This document shows positions 12,201 to 24,629 of a stretch of DNA of 64,000 nt, piece by piece. The stretch's first letter is position 1. Every line of letters begins with the position of its first letter. Under the pieces are notes generated by a model. The model was not told the DNA's origin, ran no database searches, and was given only the letters and a program-made list of their open reading frames with translations. A program made the translations under genes and the position numbers. The stretch covers positions 16,462,877 to 16,526,876 of the forward strand of contig NC_055992.1 in assembly GCF_018446385.1 (NCBI RefSeq). Reading direction: 5' to 3'. This DNA is from Zingiber officinale. Its lineage: Eukaryota; Streptophyta; Magnoliopsida; Zingiberales; Zingiberaceae.

Positions 12201-12655
12201 AATGACTTATTGCTAGTCATGTGGTTCAAACTTCCACTATCCAAAAATCAAACATCATTTTAAATTTTGTTAGAATAAGAGTAAACCATAAATAACTTAC
12301 TTTCCTCATTTTTTTTTCTTTCACATAATTTGATTGTGAGACACCCTTGCAATTTGGATTTTGATCCCTAGTGAACTACGTCTCTTGTGCAATAATTAAA
12401 ATAACCTCTACCTCTGCCACTTCCTCTACCATGAAAAACTCCTTTGCCACGTCTTCTTTCAATAAAGTCTTCCATTCTATGTCTCCTCCTTCACTTGAGA
12501 AGCTTGGAATGACTTTACTTCATTCTTCTCAACCGATCTATTTCATCTTGCTCATAAGTTTGCAAAGAACTCATTAGTTCATCAAAATGAAAAATAGAGA
12601 GAGTTTTGATATCCTCAATTGCAGTTACTATATAATCATATTTTGGAGTCTATTT
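9292..12655 (-). pseudogene. Copia gag-pol remnant, many frameshifts
   Basis: No long open frame survives. Recognisable minus-strand pieces are the RT active-site block FYVDD at about 10230-10250, an integrase-region piece near 11640-11700, and a gag piece at 12560-12655 reading IVTAIEDIKTLSIFHFDELM followed by SSLQTYEQDEIDRL. The AT-rich, multiply frameshifted state shows it is much older than the Angela-like neighbour. Forward open frames such as 10809-11084 and 11813-12042 are shadows. Confidence 0.75.
10297..10402. repeat. Perfect 53-bp tandem duplication
   Basis: Two identical 53-bp units (10297-10349 and 10350-10402), each beginning GTGGGTTCATTTTCAC, within the decayed RT region. Identity inside a badly diverged gene implies a recent slippage or duplication event. 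Confidence 0.95.
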
Positions 12656-14332
12656 CATATTTTGGGCTAAAAATAGGTGCCAATCGATTGCCTCAGTTAT
12701 CAGTTGACTTATAATAGTGTTCATCTAGTACATAATGGTTCTATGAGGTTATTTTGATGAGGGTAGTCGACTGGGGTCTATGTTAGTCGACTGATACAGT
12801 CTGATATTGGTTTTCAACCATAGAAAATGACCAATTGGGGGATATACATGTATGTAATCTTATGGGGAATTAATACATGATGATTATGGTCATTAGAGTT
12901 ATAAGAGTCTAATAATTGGGATATTATTGGAGCTCTTTTTGATGTGTGATAAAGGGGGAGAAGTTTAGGTTAAAGTAGGAAACCTAAATACCTTTGTGGG
13001 AAATCATAGCTCAAGGGGGAGCTTAGGTGAAGGGGGAGCCTAGGTTTGGGTTCCATTGATTATGCATGAGTGATTGCATATTTGGTTTGGATGTTTATTG
13101 CATTATATATTTCTCTAACTTAAACAAGTTGTCAAACATAAAAAGGTGAAGATTATTGGAGTAATCAGTGTGACCTTAGGTTTTGATATTTGGATAATGT
13201 TTTAAGTTAGATTTATTATTATATTTGATGTGAGTTTGTGAGTATGCAGGATATAGGTACAAAAAGAAAAGTCCAAGTGGGATCTTAGCAAAGGCAAAGT
13301 CCAAGGGTGAGTCTTGGCGGTGTAAGTATAAGTGTATAGTCTTGGCAACGTAAGTCTAAGTGTGGATTGGCAAGGAAGGAAGATTGAGGCCGAAGGAAGC
13401 TCTTGAAGGTAAGTTGTGAAGGATGGGGAAGCATCTGAGAGATGCAAGGCTAATGGAGGAGGCTAGAAGGTAAGGTCATGAGAAGACCCAACAACAAGGA
13501 GAAGGCCTAAGAAAGCATCTTGTAGGTAAGACGTGAAGGATGGAGAAGCATTCGAGGGACACAAGGTTGATGGAAGATGGATAGAAGGCAAGGTCGAGGT
13601 TTTGTAGGCGAGAATGAGTGCATGATAAATTATACTCGGGGTTAAACCCTAGGTTTAGGGTTTTACCAGTCGGCTGATATTTGGACCAGTCGACTAGGGC
13701 AGAGCACAGAATGTTACTATGCTCGACGGCTATGAAAACCAACCTACTGGTACTATAGCCAGTTGACTAGTACTATAGCCAATCAACTGGTACACTGTAG
13801 CAGTCGATTGGTAAAGAGTCGTTGGCAGAATCGTAAATTCTGTAGAGTATCGTAGAATCGTAGATTCTGTACCAGTCGTCTAGTGTAAGGACAGTCGACC
13901 GATAACCATAAAATTAGCTTACTAATTTCTCCAAGCTATATAATGGAGCTTGGGGTGACTAACCTTGGTGACAAAATTAGTGGTAGTTAACCCCTAATTA
14001 GAGCCTCCCAAGCCCTCAAGTGCTATCCAAGTGTGATTGAGTTTATGGTAAGATTTCTCTATCGAGAAGGAGGATTGTGCTAGCCAGAGTTTGCCATAGA
14101 ATCATCCACTGATGGATAGGGATCGTCAACCTTATGAACAATCGTGGAGTAGGATCATCATCTCCAAACCACGTTAAAAAAATGTCACTAGGTTTTGTTC
14201 TTCTTATTCATTGTATTCTAGGGTTAGCTTTCATTTTATACTTATTATTTTATATTTTCGCTGCGCTAACAAGTGTAGGAAGAGAATGTAGAGGGTGACC
14301 ATCTATTCATCTCCCTCTAGCCGGGCATTAAG
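12656..14332 (+). mobile_element. 3' end and LTR of an old Sirevirus-like element (continues 18919-18927)
   Basis: 12656-13153 is the non-coding 3' internal part with several GGGGGAG runs and a decayed PPT (AAAAAGGTGAAGAT). The LTR starts at about 13154 as TATTGG, a mutated TGTTGG, and runs to CTCCCTCTAGCCGGGCATTAAG at 14332. It then resumes after the insertion at 14333-18913 with GTCCCAACA ending at 18927. Joining the two parts restores a normal Sirevirus-type LTR end. The LTR contains GTCGACTGG-like motifs many times. Confidence 0.72.
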
Positions 14333-15328
14333 TGTTAGGATCCATGCAGCCTACAAGAGGGGGGGGGGGGATGAATTGCCTTGAAAAAATACAACCAAAC
14401 CTTTCTCGATCTTATAGCTTGATTAAGACAAACACTTGTATTAAAAGAACCAATAAGCTAATTAATTAAGAAAAGAGGCACAGAAATTTACTTGGTTTGT
14501 AATCAGAAGATTGCTAATCCAATACTATAAAAAGCTCACTATGAAGATCTCCTTCAGGCGAAGTAGTCTCTTATAACATTGACAGCTCACAATTAGAGTA
14601 GTAGAACACTAAAGAAATTCATGTATAGATGATTCTTTAAGCTAATGAGATCAGAGCTTTATTTATAGTCTGTTGGTTGAATATATCCATTTGCTGACAT
14701 GGCAACTCCAGGCGCCTGGAATGGGTCTAGGTGCCTGGGCATGGATAAAATTTTATCCATGTCGCAATGGTTCGCAACGGCTCGACAAAGATAGATTTTT
14801 CTGATCTGGGTGCCTGGACCAACTTCGGGCGCCTGAACTGTGTTGACGTGGCCTCGAATAGGGGCGCGTCGAGGAGGCACCCTAGGCTACCCAGGGCGGT
14901 CTGGGTGCCACAAGAATTCGGGCGCCTAGACTTGGTCCAGGTGCCCAAACAGTCAACAAGTTGTTGATTGTCTGGTTTTTCATTCGATCTGGCTCTGTTC
15001 GCTTGGGTGATTTCGGCCTTTCGGAATAGAGCTCACCCGAACTCATTTTCTGACCTTCTTCTCGAGAAAGCTTCCGCTCTGGCTTCTCATCCCATAGAAA
15101 CATCGCGCGCTTCCATCTCATCCGCCAACATACTCTCCCGCAGCACCTCATCTCTGAGATGCACCAAGTCTATTGACTCTCTCCCGTGTCGTCATTCTCT
15201 CTAGTTGCATCTTTCGCTCAACTTCCTATACTTCTAACTTCCTACACACTTAGATACAAGAAATTAAACAAACGCAGGACCTAACTTAACTCGATTAGCC
15301 ACATCAAAACTACCTCGGGGTACTAACA
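14333..15328 (-). mobile_element. 3' LTR of the gag-only element
   Basis: Same family as the LTR at 191-1213. Contains a 12-base G run near 14359-14370 and a minus-strand TATA box in TTTATTTATAGTC at about 14660. Confidence 0.87.
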
Positions 15329-16550
15329 ATCTCTCCCTTTTTGATGTGCATCAACCCAAGTTTGAGTTAGGGAAAAAAACATAGAATAAAATAATAGTTA
15401 AAACTAGAACTTTACAAACTAGAAAATTACAAGTATAAATCTCCCCCTAAACTTAAGCTCTTTTCTTTCATTCTCCTCCTTTGATCACAGCAAAAATAAA
15501 GTCGGGAAAATAATAAAGTTAAAAAAATTTGAAACTTTTCTAAGGGTTAAGAAAACACAAGTCATGGTAAAAAAAACTTTTACAAAATAATTTTCTAAAA
15601 AGTTTGAATTTTCCAAGATTTAAGAATCATATTTACAAATTTAATGTTAAAAATAATTTAACATTTTGGAAAAAAAAATCTCAGAGTGCAACAGAAGTAT
15701 TTAAATATGCAGAAACATTTTCACGAAAAATTTCTAAGTATTTTAGTATAGATAAATTATTTTATGTAGAACATAGTATTTGCAAGTTAAACTTTAAAAT
15801 TAGATTTTTATACAAATAAATTTTCAAAATATTTCTAAGTATTGAGAACAGAAAGTACAACAAATAAAAAATTTAATTTTTTTAAAATAAGTTTTAAAGA
15901 TTTGTTATCTTTAAAAATAAGGTTTTTGGTAATTAATCTATAGATAATTTATTGTTTATCAAAACTTTTCAAAAAAAAAAAATTTTTCAAATAGAGTTTC
16001 AAAGGATCTATCACTATAAAAAATGTGGATAAAAATTTCAAAAAGAAGGGTTATACGAAAAATATTTAAATTAGACAAGATTCTTTTTGAAAACAAATAT
16101 TAAAAATAGTTTTGTTTATCTAAAAATCATGCCGATTTTTCTTATTATTTAACTAACGATAATTCTCTAAAAAAAAATCAAGTTTATCAAAATACATATC
16201 TAAAATATTTTAAATTTTAAATTATGACTTTTCAATAAAAAATTCATAAAGTAATTTTTAATCAAACAAAAATTTTGAAAAATTTAATACTAATAGATTT
16301 TTCATTCGGGTAATAGGGAAAGAAAATTTCAGCAATAAATATTAAAGGTAAGCATGCATATGAAATTAATATTTCTAAACATAAAAACATATATATAATC
16401 ATTTATTTAGACTAAGTAAGATTTGGGGACCCAAAACAAATTTTTACTTACTGGGTTAACGAGAAATTTCTTAGGTACATATTTTTGTGATACTTTTTAA
16501 TTTGACCTTTATGATATTTAAGATACCAATTTAGACTTCTATAATTTTTT
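15329..16550 (-). other. Non-coding AT-rich internal region of the gag-only element
   Basis: Begins with the PPT complement, then about 1.2 kb of A/T-rich sequence without a recognisable protein on either strand. In an autonomous Sirevirus-like element pol would lie between gag and the PPT. Confidence 0.6.
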
Positions 16551-17890
16551 TCAGGTATTTTGATTAACACATGCAGAGTTTATTGATTTTTCAATTTGGT
16601 CCTTCAGTTTTTCATTTTTATTTTTTAATTTATTGTACATTTCTAAGGGACATGTATTTGCTAAAATTATTTTCAATTCTAATATTTTCTTTTTAAAATT
16701 ATTATTTTTAGATTTAAGTTTATATAAGGATATACTCATTGACTTAATACCTGAATATAATTGATCAGGAGGTAGTAAACATACCTCACTGACTAGATCT
16801 GCTCTGAAGTTTGTTTCTTCCTCCTTGTTGCAGCTTTCTTTTGAGGAGCCTTCCCCTTCGTCTATGCTCTCCTCTTAGTGACTTGTCATCAGTGCAAGTC
16901 CAACATACTTCTCCAAGTTAGATTCTGATGACGAGTCATCCCAAATCACCTTCAGGGGTTTGTGCTTTGTTATTGTACTTGGTTCTTTCTTGTTGTCCTT
17001 CTTCTTCATCTTTAGGTAGTCCTCTTTGATGTGTTACTCTTTATTACAGTTATAGCATCTTATCTTCCTTGCTCTTCTTTTCTTTGCCTACACTTGATTA
17101 AACTTATTGATTCTAAAAAATTTCTTAAATTTCCTTATCATATATGTTGTTTCATCATAGTCGAGGGAAGTGTCACCATCTGATTCATCCTTCTTGGCTT
17201 TAGAGCAATATTGTTTGACTTTTCTAATTCCTGAGAATCTATACATCGAGACTCATGAAGTTCAAAAGTTGAAAATAAGTTTTCAAGAGTACTTACCTCG
17301 AGGCCTTTAGAGATGTAGTAAGCATCTACTAAGGCTGACCACTCTTGAGTTCTCAGAAAAACGTTAAGTGCGTACCTTAAGGAGTCATGATTTGTTATAT
17401 TTTCTCTGAGGTCGTTGAGCTGGGTGATCAGAGCTTTGATCCTTGCATGGAGTTAGGCTATCTTTTCTTCCTTGTTTATCATAGGTTCACCAGTTGACTT
17501 CAAAGGATATCTCACTTTGCTAGTTTGATTTTCGAAGTACCTTTGTGAAGTTTAAGGAATTTCTCCTGGAAATCTTTGGCGGAGTCGTAGCTTCCAATTT
17601 GATTGACCTCTTGGGGTGGAAGAACACTAAGCAGATAGAACTATGCTTTTCCATTAGCCACGGAGTCGGCCTGCTCCTTCTTCATCCACGTGTACTCTTC
17701 TTTCTCGGATCTGTGTTAACCCGTGCGTGCTACAAAATTGTGTTTTTCTAAATCGATCTTGAAGAATACCTCCATACACTTTTTCCATGTCACTAAATCC
17801 CCCTCAAATTTCGATGGGTAGATGCTGGATTCGGCTATTTCTTTTACTTTGGATCATGGTTAGTCCTTCTAAAGTGAGTTTGGCTATGAT
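16551..17890 (-). pseudogene. Sirevirus-like gag remnant
   Basis: Minus-strand pieces in order: MKKEQADSVANGKAQFYLLS near 17660, EVNQIGSYDSAKDFQEKFLK and LHKGTSKIKLAK near 17550, ARIKALITQLNDLRENITN near 17400, LRYALNVFLRTQEWSALVD and YYISKGLEVSTLENLFSTFE near 17300, a zinc knuckle RCYNCNKE*HIKED near 17050 with a stop and its last Cys lost, then a coiled-coil-like tail KKKILELK...NEKLKDQIE at 16551-16739. Frameshifts and stops break it into many pieces. Confidence 0.75.
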
Positions 17891-17896
17891 ATCACT
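17882..17896 (-). other. Decayed primer-binding site
   Basis: The minus strand reads GTGATATCATAGCC next to the LTR end, 2 mismatches from the tRNA-Met-type TGGTATCAGAGCC. Confidence 0.65.
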
Positions 17897-18913
17897 TGTT
17901 AGGACTCATATGGGAACAAGAGGGGGGGGGGGGGGGGGGAAATATCTTGAAAAAATAAAACCAAACCTTTCTCGATCTTATAGTTTGATTAAGACAAACA
18001 TTTGTATTAAAAGAATCCATAAGCTACTTAATTAAGAAAAGAGGCATAGAAATTTACTTGGTTTACAATCAAAAGATTGCTAATCCAAGACTATAAAAAA
18101 CTTACTATAAAGATCTCCTTCGGGCGAAATAGCCTCTTACAACGTTGATAGCTCACAATTAGAGTAGTAGAATACTAAAGAAATTCATGTACAGATAATT
18201 TTTTTAAACTATCAAGACTAGAGCTCTATTTATAGTCTACTGGTTCAATATATCCATTTGCTGATGTGGCAGTTCTGGGCACTTGGAATAGATCTGAGAA
18301 CCTAGGCGTGGATAAAGTTTAATTCACATAGCAATGGTTCGCAACATCTCGACAAAAATAGAATTTTCTGGTTCAGGTGCCTGGACTAGCTCCTGGTGCT
18401 TGGACTGTACTAACGTGGCCCAGAACAGGGGTGTGTTAAGGAGGCATCCTGGGCTTCCCAGGGTGGTCCAAGCACCCGGACCTAGTCTGGGCACCCAGAG
18501 CATTCGAGCACCTGGAATTGGTCTAGGTGCCCGGACAGTCAAAAACTTATTGACTATCCAGTTCTCCTCTGATCTAGCTTCATTCACTTGGGTGATTTCA
18601 GCTATCTGGAATAGGGGTCACTCGAACTCATTTTCGGGCCTTCTCCAAGAGCAAGCTTCCGCTCCGGCCTCTTGTCCCTCAGAAATTCAATGCACTTCCT
18701 TCTCGTCTGCCAGCGTACTCTTCTACAGCATCTCGTCCTTCAGACGCACCGAGCTCGTTGACTTTCTCCCGTGTTATCCTTCTCGCTAGCTGCGTCTTTC
18801 GCTCGACTTCCTGTGCTCCTAAGTTCCTGCACACTTAGACACAAGGCATCAAATAAGCACATGACCTAACTTAACTCTGTTGACCACATTAAAACTACCT
18901 TGGGGTATTAACA
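17897..18913 (-). mobile_element. 5' LTR of the gag-only element
   Basis: Pairs with 14333-15328. It contains an 18-base G run at 17922-17939 where the partner has 12. A minus-strand TATA box lies in CTATTTATAGTC at about 18227. Confidence 0.87.
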
Positions 18914-18927
18914 TCAAGGTCCCAACA

Positions 18928-19416
18928 AATACTACATGTTTAAGGTTTCCCGCTCACAAATGACTCAAAATACAAAGGTTGCTACATTAGCAAATTACCT
19001 AAATTCAAGAAAGATGTCATCAGAAAGCTCGTCTATAATCCTTTGGCGGTCTAAGAACCGCTCAAACTGGTCAACCGATAGATATCCTGCCTCTTGGAGT
19101 TTGCTTGACCACTCCTTCGATTCTATATGAAAACATCTTTATAGTATGTTGGTTGAGCTACAAGCCAAACTCACGAGATTGGAGGTATGCTATTTGCCTG
19201 ACCACAAAATGCTCGTCCTCTCCTACGTTGTAAGAGCTAAATCAGACCTTGAAGTTGTCAGCTTGGATTTGGCAAACTCTAGCTCGGCTTGCAGTGAATC
19301 CATCTTGGTCTTCTGTGCGTTCAAGTCCCTTTGTTGGTATGATATCAGCAGATCCTTTGTCGCTAATTACTTGGCTTCTTTGACTGACTCTAAAGCGTGA
19401 GAAATCTTCAGCTCCT
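18928..19416 (-). pseudogene. Gypsy (Tat-type) antisense ORF, copy A, C-terminal part
   Basis: Corresponds to 41480-41960 in copy B: similar CTCAAAATACAA, GATTCTATATGAAAACATCTT and coiled-coil coding segments. The minus-strand protein was rich in Leu, Glu, Ser and Lys heptads. Interrupted on the right by the solo LTR at 19417. Broken by stops. Confidence 0.55.
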
Positions 19417-21381
19417 TGATATGAGCCTGCAAGTATATGGGTGTCATCAAGTAATAAAATATCAATCACATAGGGACTCTTGATTAAGAACTAGTTAACT
19501 TTGCACAATGAATTATCTAGACAATCTAAAGGTGGTTCACAAACTCTAGAAGAGAGATTGAAGAGAGGGAGAGAAGGTTGAGAGAAAGAGATAAGAATTG
19601 ATCTTGAGAGGGGTTGAGCTTAAGAGGATGTGAGAAATGATTTGGGAGGCAATTCTAAGATTTCGATTTCACTATGATGCTAGTTAATGTCCCTATGCAT
19701 TATTCATCTCCTTATCTCCATCCTTATACACATGTAAGAAGTTAGATTCATTACTAGCTCTCTCCCATGGAGGTCAAGTCGGAATGCTATATTGATCCAT
19801 ATCCTATACTACTAAATGGAAATGATTCCTATGAAGTCTGGTAACAAGATACCCTTGTCACTAGGGCTCGTCGATCATAAATCACAAGAACACACTAACA
19901 GTAAATAACATTAAGATAGAAATAATATTTATGTCCAATTCCCTACTTCCTTGTGGAGAATTGTCCTTTCTTTCAAAGCAATGCCTTAGATGTTCAGAAA
20001 AGGGATACTCTTATTACTATGGCCCCTCGGTCATACGATCTAGGACATTCTCCCTACGGGATGAACAATCAATACACATCTACATGTTTACACCATTAAC
20101 ACATTTCATAAAACACATAGAAGGTACAACATACATAGAACATAATATAAATACTCATTGAATAAAAAAAATATCTAAATACATAGTTCATACATCACAT
20201 CACATCATATCATATTTACTTCTTACATCCTAGATCGAGAGAATCTACTCTATTTCATGGAAGATACAATCAAGAGACAATAAAAATAGCATCTACAACT
20301 CAAGACATGGATTGAGAGAGAAGAGAATGCTTATCGGTGTGTCGCCAGTCTTCTAGGTTGGACTTCTCTGGAGGTGAATGAATCATCAGAGATGATGAAG
20401 ATAACCTCTCTAGGGTTTATCCCTAAGGGTAGAACCCATCCCCAAGGAGAGGGACAAACTCTCAAACCCAAGATGAGTCAAAGAATGATGTTCTTGACCC
20501 TTTTATACCTTCTCCAAACTACCTAGGAAAATCAGGATTAAAGGGGTTCGGTAAATTGAGTTTTTCACCCCTTAAACCTGATTTTATCATAATTCACCCT
20601 GAACCAAAGTTATAACCCTTGAAATTATTTATAATCTAATATTTAGATCAAACTCTGTCTCTAACCGAGCTGAAAGTTATGGTGGTTCAAAGTTTGATTT
20701 GTAGTCTGGACGGAGGTCCTGATGAAGCCGCAGCTGGGAGGCACGGCTGTGCCTTTTAGCACGGCTAGACTCTACTTTCTCTCTGTTTAACTTGAAGAAA
20801 ACTTGTATATCCTGAAATTAGCTATGTTTTCATATAAAGAACAGTCCGTAACTTCAACCAAGCGTAAAGTTATGGTCATTTTATGATTGGTCTGCAATCT
20901 ACCTAGAATTCAGTATGGCTCTATTTTTGCATGGCACGACCTCGACTTCTCCACCACAAGACCATGGCATGCATGTCCTCGGTCAGAGAGGCACGACCGT
21001 GTAAAACCACATAACCGTGGCATGCATGGCCTTTGAAAAATGGCACGGCCGTGCCATTTGGTACTTCCACGCCTTACTTTGCCTGTGGAAATTTGGCATG
21101 GCCGAAGCCTGTTTTACTTCGGGATGGCCACATGACCATGTGCTTTCATACGGTCTGAGCTTGATTTCTTCCAGAGTTGCTCCCATGTGCATTTTTGCTC
21201 TATTTTGGCTCCAAATAGTGTCCTGTCAATCAAAACACGCAAAGAACAGATCTCCGAATAAATATAATAGAAATATGATATCATAATGAAATAGGGTGCA
21301 ATAGACATAGATTATGATCATGAAATACAAATAGATGTGTGTCAAAATATAAATAAAAGCGTGTATAATCTACGCACATCA
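19417..21381 (-). mobile_element. Solo LTR of a Ty3-gypsy element
   Basis: 1965 bp bounded by TGATATG and CACATCA (inverted TGATGTG), flanked by CTCCT (19412-19416) and TTCCT (21382-21386), a TSD with one change. Contains GCAAGTATATGGGTGTCATC near its inner end, repeated GGCACGGCCGTGCC-like motifs, and a minus-strand TATA box (GGTATAAAA at 20501-20509). No internal region, PBS or PPT is present, so it is an LTR-LTR recombination product, possibly of a Tekay/Del-type chromovirus. Open frames at 20983-21308 are fortuitous. Confidence 0.75.
20501..20509 (-). promoter_or_regulatory. TATA box of the solo LTR
   Basis: The minus strand reads GGTATAAAAGGGTC, the only strong TATA in the LTR, which supports minus orientation. 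Confidence 0.55.
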
Positions 21382-22716
21382 TTCCTCCAGCACAACAGTC
21401 TTTCATGCTAGATCAATATTGCTTTGGCCTTCACTATGATTTTTTCTCAGAGCTTAGCTTCACTAGTCTGTAGAAGGATTTTGGGTTTCATTTTTGCTGC
21501 CTATTGAATATCCATCGCCTACCAAGCCTCCTCCAGAGCTTTTTCATCTTTGATGATAGTTCTGCCTAGGTTTTCACATCTTGTCGCATTTTGTTCACCT
21601 ATGGAATCGAGGTAGAAGCTGAAGGGGATTCTAACTCCTCTACGTGGTCCTTCAAAATCTTATTTGTATGATCCAAGTCCATCGCTAGTTAGCTCAGATT
21701 CAGCCCCGCGACAAAGAACTAAGAGAAATGATGTTAAATATCCTACTTACCAAAGAGAAGAAACTAAGAACTTACTTCAGTAGCATCTTGAAAAAATTTG
21801 TCCACATGCTCTGGTACGGAGCAACTCTTCACTCATCTTGCTGTGTTCGTCCAAGCGTATGCTAGCGGCCCTTTTAGTTTCACCACCCCGAATGGTGGTC
21901 AGGGATTGAAAATCATCCCTTGTTTGGATGACACATTAAAAGAAAGGTCAAATTGCCACTTGGACCCATGAGATGTACTAGACCTCGAAGAAGAGGCGCT
22001 CAAGGTTGTGTTAGCTGGCCAGAATGAACGTGTGGATGGAGACGTTACATGAGTAGGGCCGATTGGCCACGAAGAAAATGGTCCTTCTAAAGTAGGGCGA
22101 TTAGTTCCAATCGGGGGTTTTCCCTGAACGAAGGGAGCAGGGGGCATGGGCATCTGCTCAGTCCCTACCTATTCGACTAAAGCCAGGGTGGCTGGTCAGC
22201 ATCTTTTGCGACGAATCCTAAGTGGTTCCTTCAATTCTAGGGACTTAGAGGCCACTTCTACTGGCACTTGAGAACGACCAAGTGGCAGACATTCCCGCTA
22301 GGTTAGGATGGCTCTTCCTGCCAATTCAGCTCAGTCTCATCCATTCGTAAGGTATTTGACACTGGCGACTTAGACAAAGTCTCAACTGTAAAAAGAAAGA
22401 AAACGTCTCAGTTAGAGATAAGATGGAAATGGAGTTAAGGTGTCTTACCAAAAGAAAATTATAGCTCAGCTCTGATCAGATTCAATCCAAAAATGTAAAG
22501 GAGCCCCTCCTAAATTAGTCTAGGAATATCAAGTTTTAGACTAGCCAGTCATTCTAAAACTTCACTAAATGTCAATTTTATACTAAAATCACCTAGCTCG
22601 AGCATAGGTGGGAGATTCGACTGCCACCTGGTCCGCCAAAGTACAGTGTAGGGAGTCGAATAAGGAGGTACTTGGCCTTCTAGTCCTTATTATGAGGATA
22701 CATTTTATCAAAAAAT
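21382..22716 (-). pseudogene. Gypsy antisense ORF, copy A, central part
   Basis: Aligned by order and motif with 41960-43300 of copy B: minus-strand SNTLRMDETELNWQEEPS and repeated Ser/Pro/basic stretches, and the plus-strand phrase TTACCAAAAGA...CTGATCAGATTCAATCC, which resembles TTACCAAAAGAGAAAGG...GGACTCAGTCC in copy B. Split from its N-terminal part (40101-40530) by 17.4 kb of inserted LTR elements. Confidence 0.55.
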
Positions 22717-23019
22717 TATTGGTGCAATTTACCCTAGGTTAAGGTTGACTAGGTCGACTATGCTTGAGTCTTGATATTTGAGTTTTGATATTTGACAATG
22801 TATGAAGATTGTAGGTACAATTATCCGTTTGGGTGTTAGTATAATTCTCCTCTGTTAAGGTTTGACCAGTTTGATATGAAGAAGAATCAAATAACTCAAG
22901 GTTGACTAGATATTTAACTAGAAAGTCCTAACGGGAGGTTAGGCAAGAGCAAGTCCAAAAGGAAGGTTGACCGAAGATGAAAATCCAAGTGGATTAGTCT
23001 TAACTTGACACTTGGTGTG

Positions 23020-23345
23020 GAAAGTTCCAGTGAGTGAGGTCAGACAATGAGGAAGTTCTGGTGAGTGAAGCCAGGCAGTTTGAAAAAATCCTAGTGAGTG
23101 AAGCTAGGTGATGGAAAGTCTTAAAGAGTGAAGTTAGGCAGTTAGAAAATCCTAGTAAGTGAAGCCAAGTGAAAATCCTAGTGAGTGCAGCTAAGAAGAT
23201 GGAAAATCCTGGTGAGTGAAGCCAGGTGAAAAACTCTAGTGAGTGAAGCTAGGCAGGTGGAAAATTTTGATTAATGAAGCCAAGTGAAAAATCCTAGTGA
23301 GTGAAGCTAGGCATTAGGGAAGTCCAGGTGAGTGAAGCCAGACAG
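23020..23345 (+). repeat. Degenerate short tandem repeats in the 5' LTR
   Basis: About nine copies of a roughly 30-40-bp unit containing TCCTAGTGAGTGAAGCTAGG or close variants, separated by GGTGGAAAA-like spacers. The whole array is absent from the partner LTR. Confidence 0.85.
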
Positions 23346-23609
23346 TAAAAATTCAGGTGGGTTAAGGCTAACTAGACACCTAGTGTTTGGAAGTCTAAGT
23401 GAGTCATGGAGGACCAAACACTTGGCACAAGATAGTAAGTCCAAGAGAGTCAAGGTTGACTGGACACTTAGCACTAGGAGAAAAGTCCAAGTGGGTCAAA
23501 GGATTGACCTGACACTTGGTGTAGTCAAGCTTGACCAGATGCTAGACATGAGGGGGTCCCAACGGGTCATGCTTGACCTGTTGTTGTTATTCGAAACCCT
23601 TACTTGAGT

Positions 23610-24045
23610 TTAGGATTGGTCAATCGATAGGCGATCGATTGAACCAGAGCCCAATTGATCAGTTGATCGATTGGAAGGCTTGCATGAGTAGTAATAGCCC
23701 AATCGATTAGCTGACTGATCGATTGGTGTCCATTCGTGCAAAGAGCACAGTGTGCTTCCCAATCAATCAGTCGATCAATTGGGCTACTCCAATTGATCAA
23801 GCGATTGATCGGGGATGATTTTCTTGCAATAACGTGAGGAGGTCAGAATCGATTGGTCAATCGATTTCGAGGTCTTCTATGAGAAGTGCATTATATCGAT
23901 CAGCCGATCGATCTATATGCTTCCAATTGATCAGTTGATCAATTGGGAGATGACCGTTACACAAGTTGTGACTTTTGGATGGCTGAAATTGCTCAGATCT
24001 TACATGGCAATCGATTGGGAGTAAGTCTAATCGATTGGGAACCCT
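23610..24045. repeat. Cluster of ATCGAT/CGATCGATT palindromic motifs
   Basis: CAATCGATCAGTTGATCGATTGG-like inverted repeats recur many times in U3. Comparable clusters occur at 31570-31810 and 32810-33240 in the same element. Confidence 0.8.
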
Positions 24046-24497
24046 AGATCACAGAGTATAAAGGTGACGACGAGGTTCAAATGTAACAGTGCTTACACAA
24101 TTCTCTCCACCACTTCTTGGACAATTTAGGGTGAAGTGTTGTTGCACTTCCGAATCAACAAGGAGCGATTCTAAGCAACAAGAAGATAGCAAGCTAAGCA
24201 AAAATTTCATTGTAAAGTATTTTACTTTCATTTGGGCTTGTATTCTTGTTGTATTTCTCTATGTGAGATTGTATGAGGTTTCTCCACCTCTGGTTATTCT
24301 AAGGAGTATTTTGATAGTGGATGTGTGTTAGAGTGTGGATCCTTGGATTAGTCACCTCTTCTTGAGGTAGATACTAAATAAATCCTTCTGTTAGCATTGT
24401 GAGGGTTACTTCGAGTTTTTTTGCTGCATCATCATCATCATTGAAGTGAAGCGAGTGGGCTATTCACCCCCTTCTAGCTCTGAAGTGCCCCAACAAG

Positions 24498-24510
24498 TGG
24501 TATCAGAGCC
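24498..24510 (+). other. Primer-binding site
   Basis: TGGTATCAGAGCC two bases after the LTR end CCAACA; tRNA-Met type. Confidence 0.95.
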
Positions 24511-24629
24511 AGGTTACTCTTCACCGGACTCATCGCTGGAAAGGGCAACGAGCTAGAGGAAGAAAAAGAAGTTGAAGCCCTAATTTCAACAAGCTAAAGG
24601 CTATCATAAAAAAGGAGCTCAACTTTAAG

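Larger units (their letters stand above)
9000..12655 (-). mobile_element. Heavily decayed Ty1-copia element, 5'-truncated
   Basis: Minus strand. The 3' LTR ends at about 9291 (plus-strand ...CTTCAACA); its far edge is not resolved. The adjacent CTCCCCCTTGATT is the complement of a PPT (AAGGGGGAG). The internal part decodes in pieces to RNase H, RT, integrase and gag, and ends abruptly in gag at about 12655 with no 5' LTR or PBS. The lineage is probably Tork/TNT1-like, but that is uncertain. Confidence 0.78.
14333..18913 (-). mobile_element. Gag-only (non-autonomous) Sirevirus-like LTR element
   Basis: Two LTRs of 996 and 1017 bp (14333-15328, 17897-18913), both with TGTTAGG and TAACA ends, surround an internal region of only 2568 bp. 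The PPT complement (ATCTCTCCCTTTTT) follows the left LTR, and a decayed PBS (GTGATATCATAGCC on the minus strand, 2 mismatches to TGGTATCAGAGCC) adjoins the right LTR. Flanks TTAAG and TCAAG are a TSD with one change. Only gag-like sequence is present; protease, integrase, RT and RNase H are absent, not just mutated. Confidence 0.85.
22717..24495 (+). mobile_element. 5' LTR of the gag-only element (1779 bp)
   Basis: Starts TATTGGTGCAATT, with the canonical TG changed to TA, and ends GTGCCCCAACA next to the PBS. A TATA box TATAAAGG lies at 24057-24064. It is about 700 bp longer than the 3' LTR because it has two segments that the 3' LTR lacks (about 22771-23367 and about 24360-24480). Confidence 0.88.

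Noticed and set aside
23020..23345. CRISPR-like regularly spaced repeats
   Set aside because: Plant LTR context, degenerate units and repetitive spacers; it is a tandem repeat.
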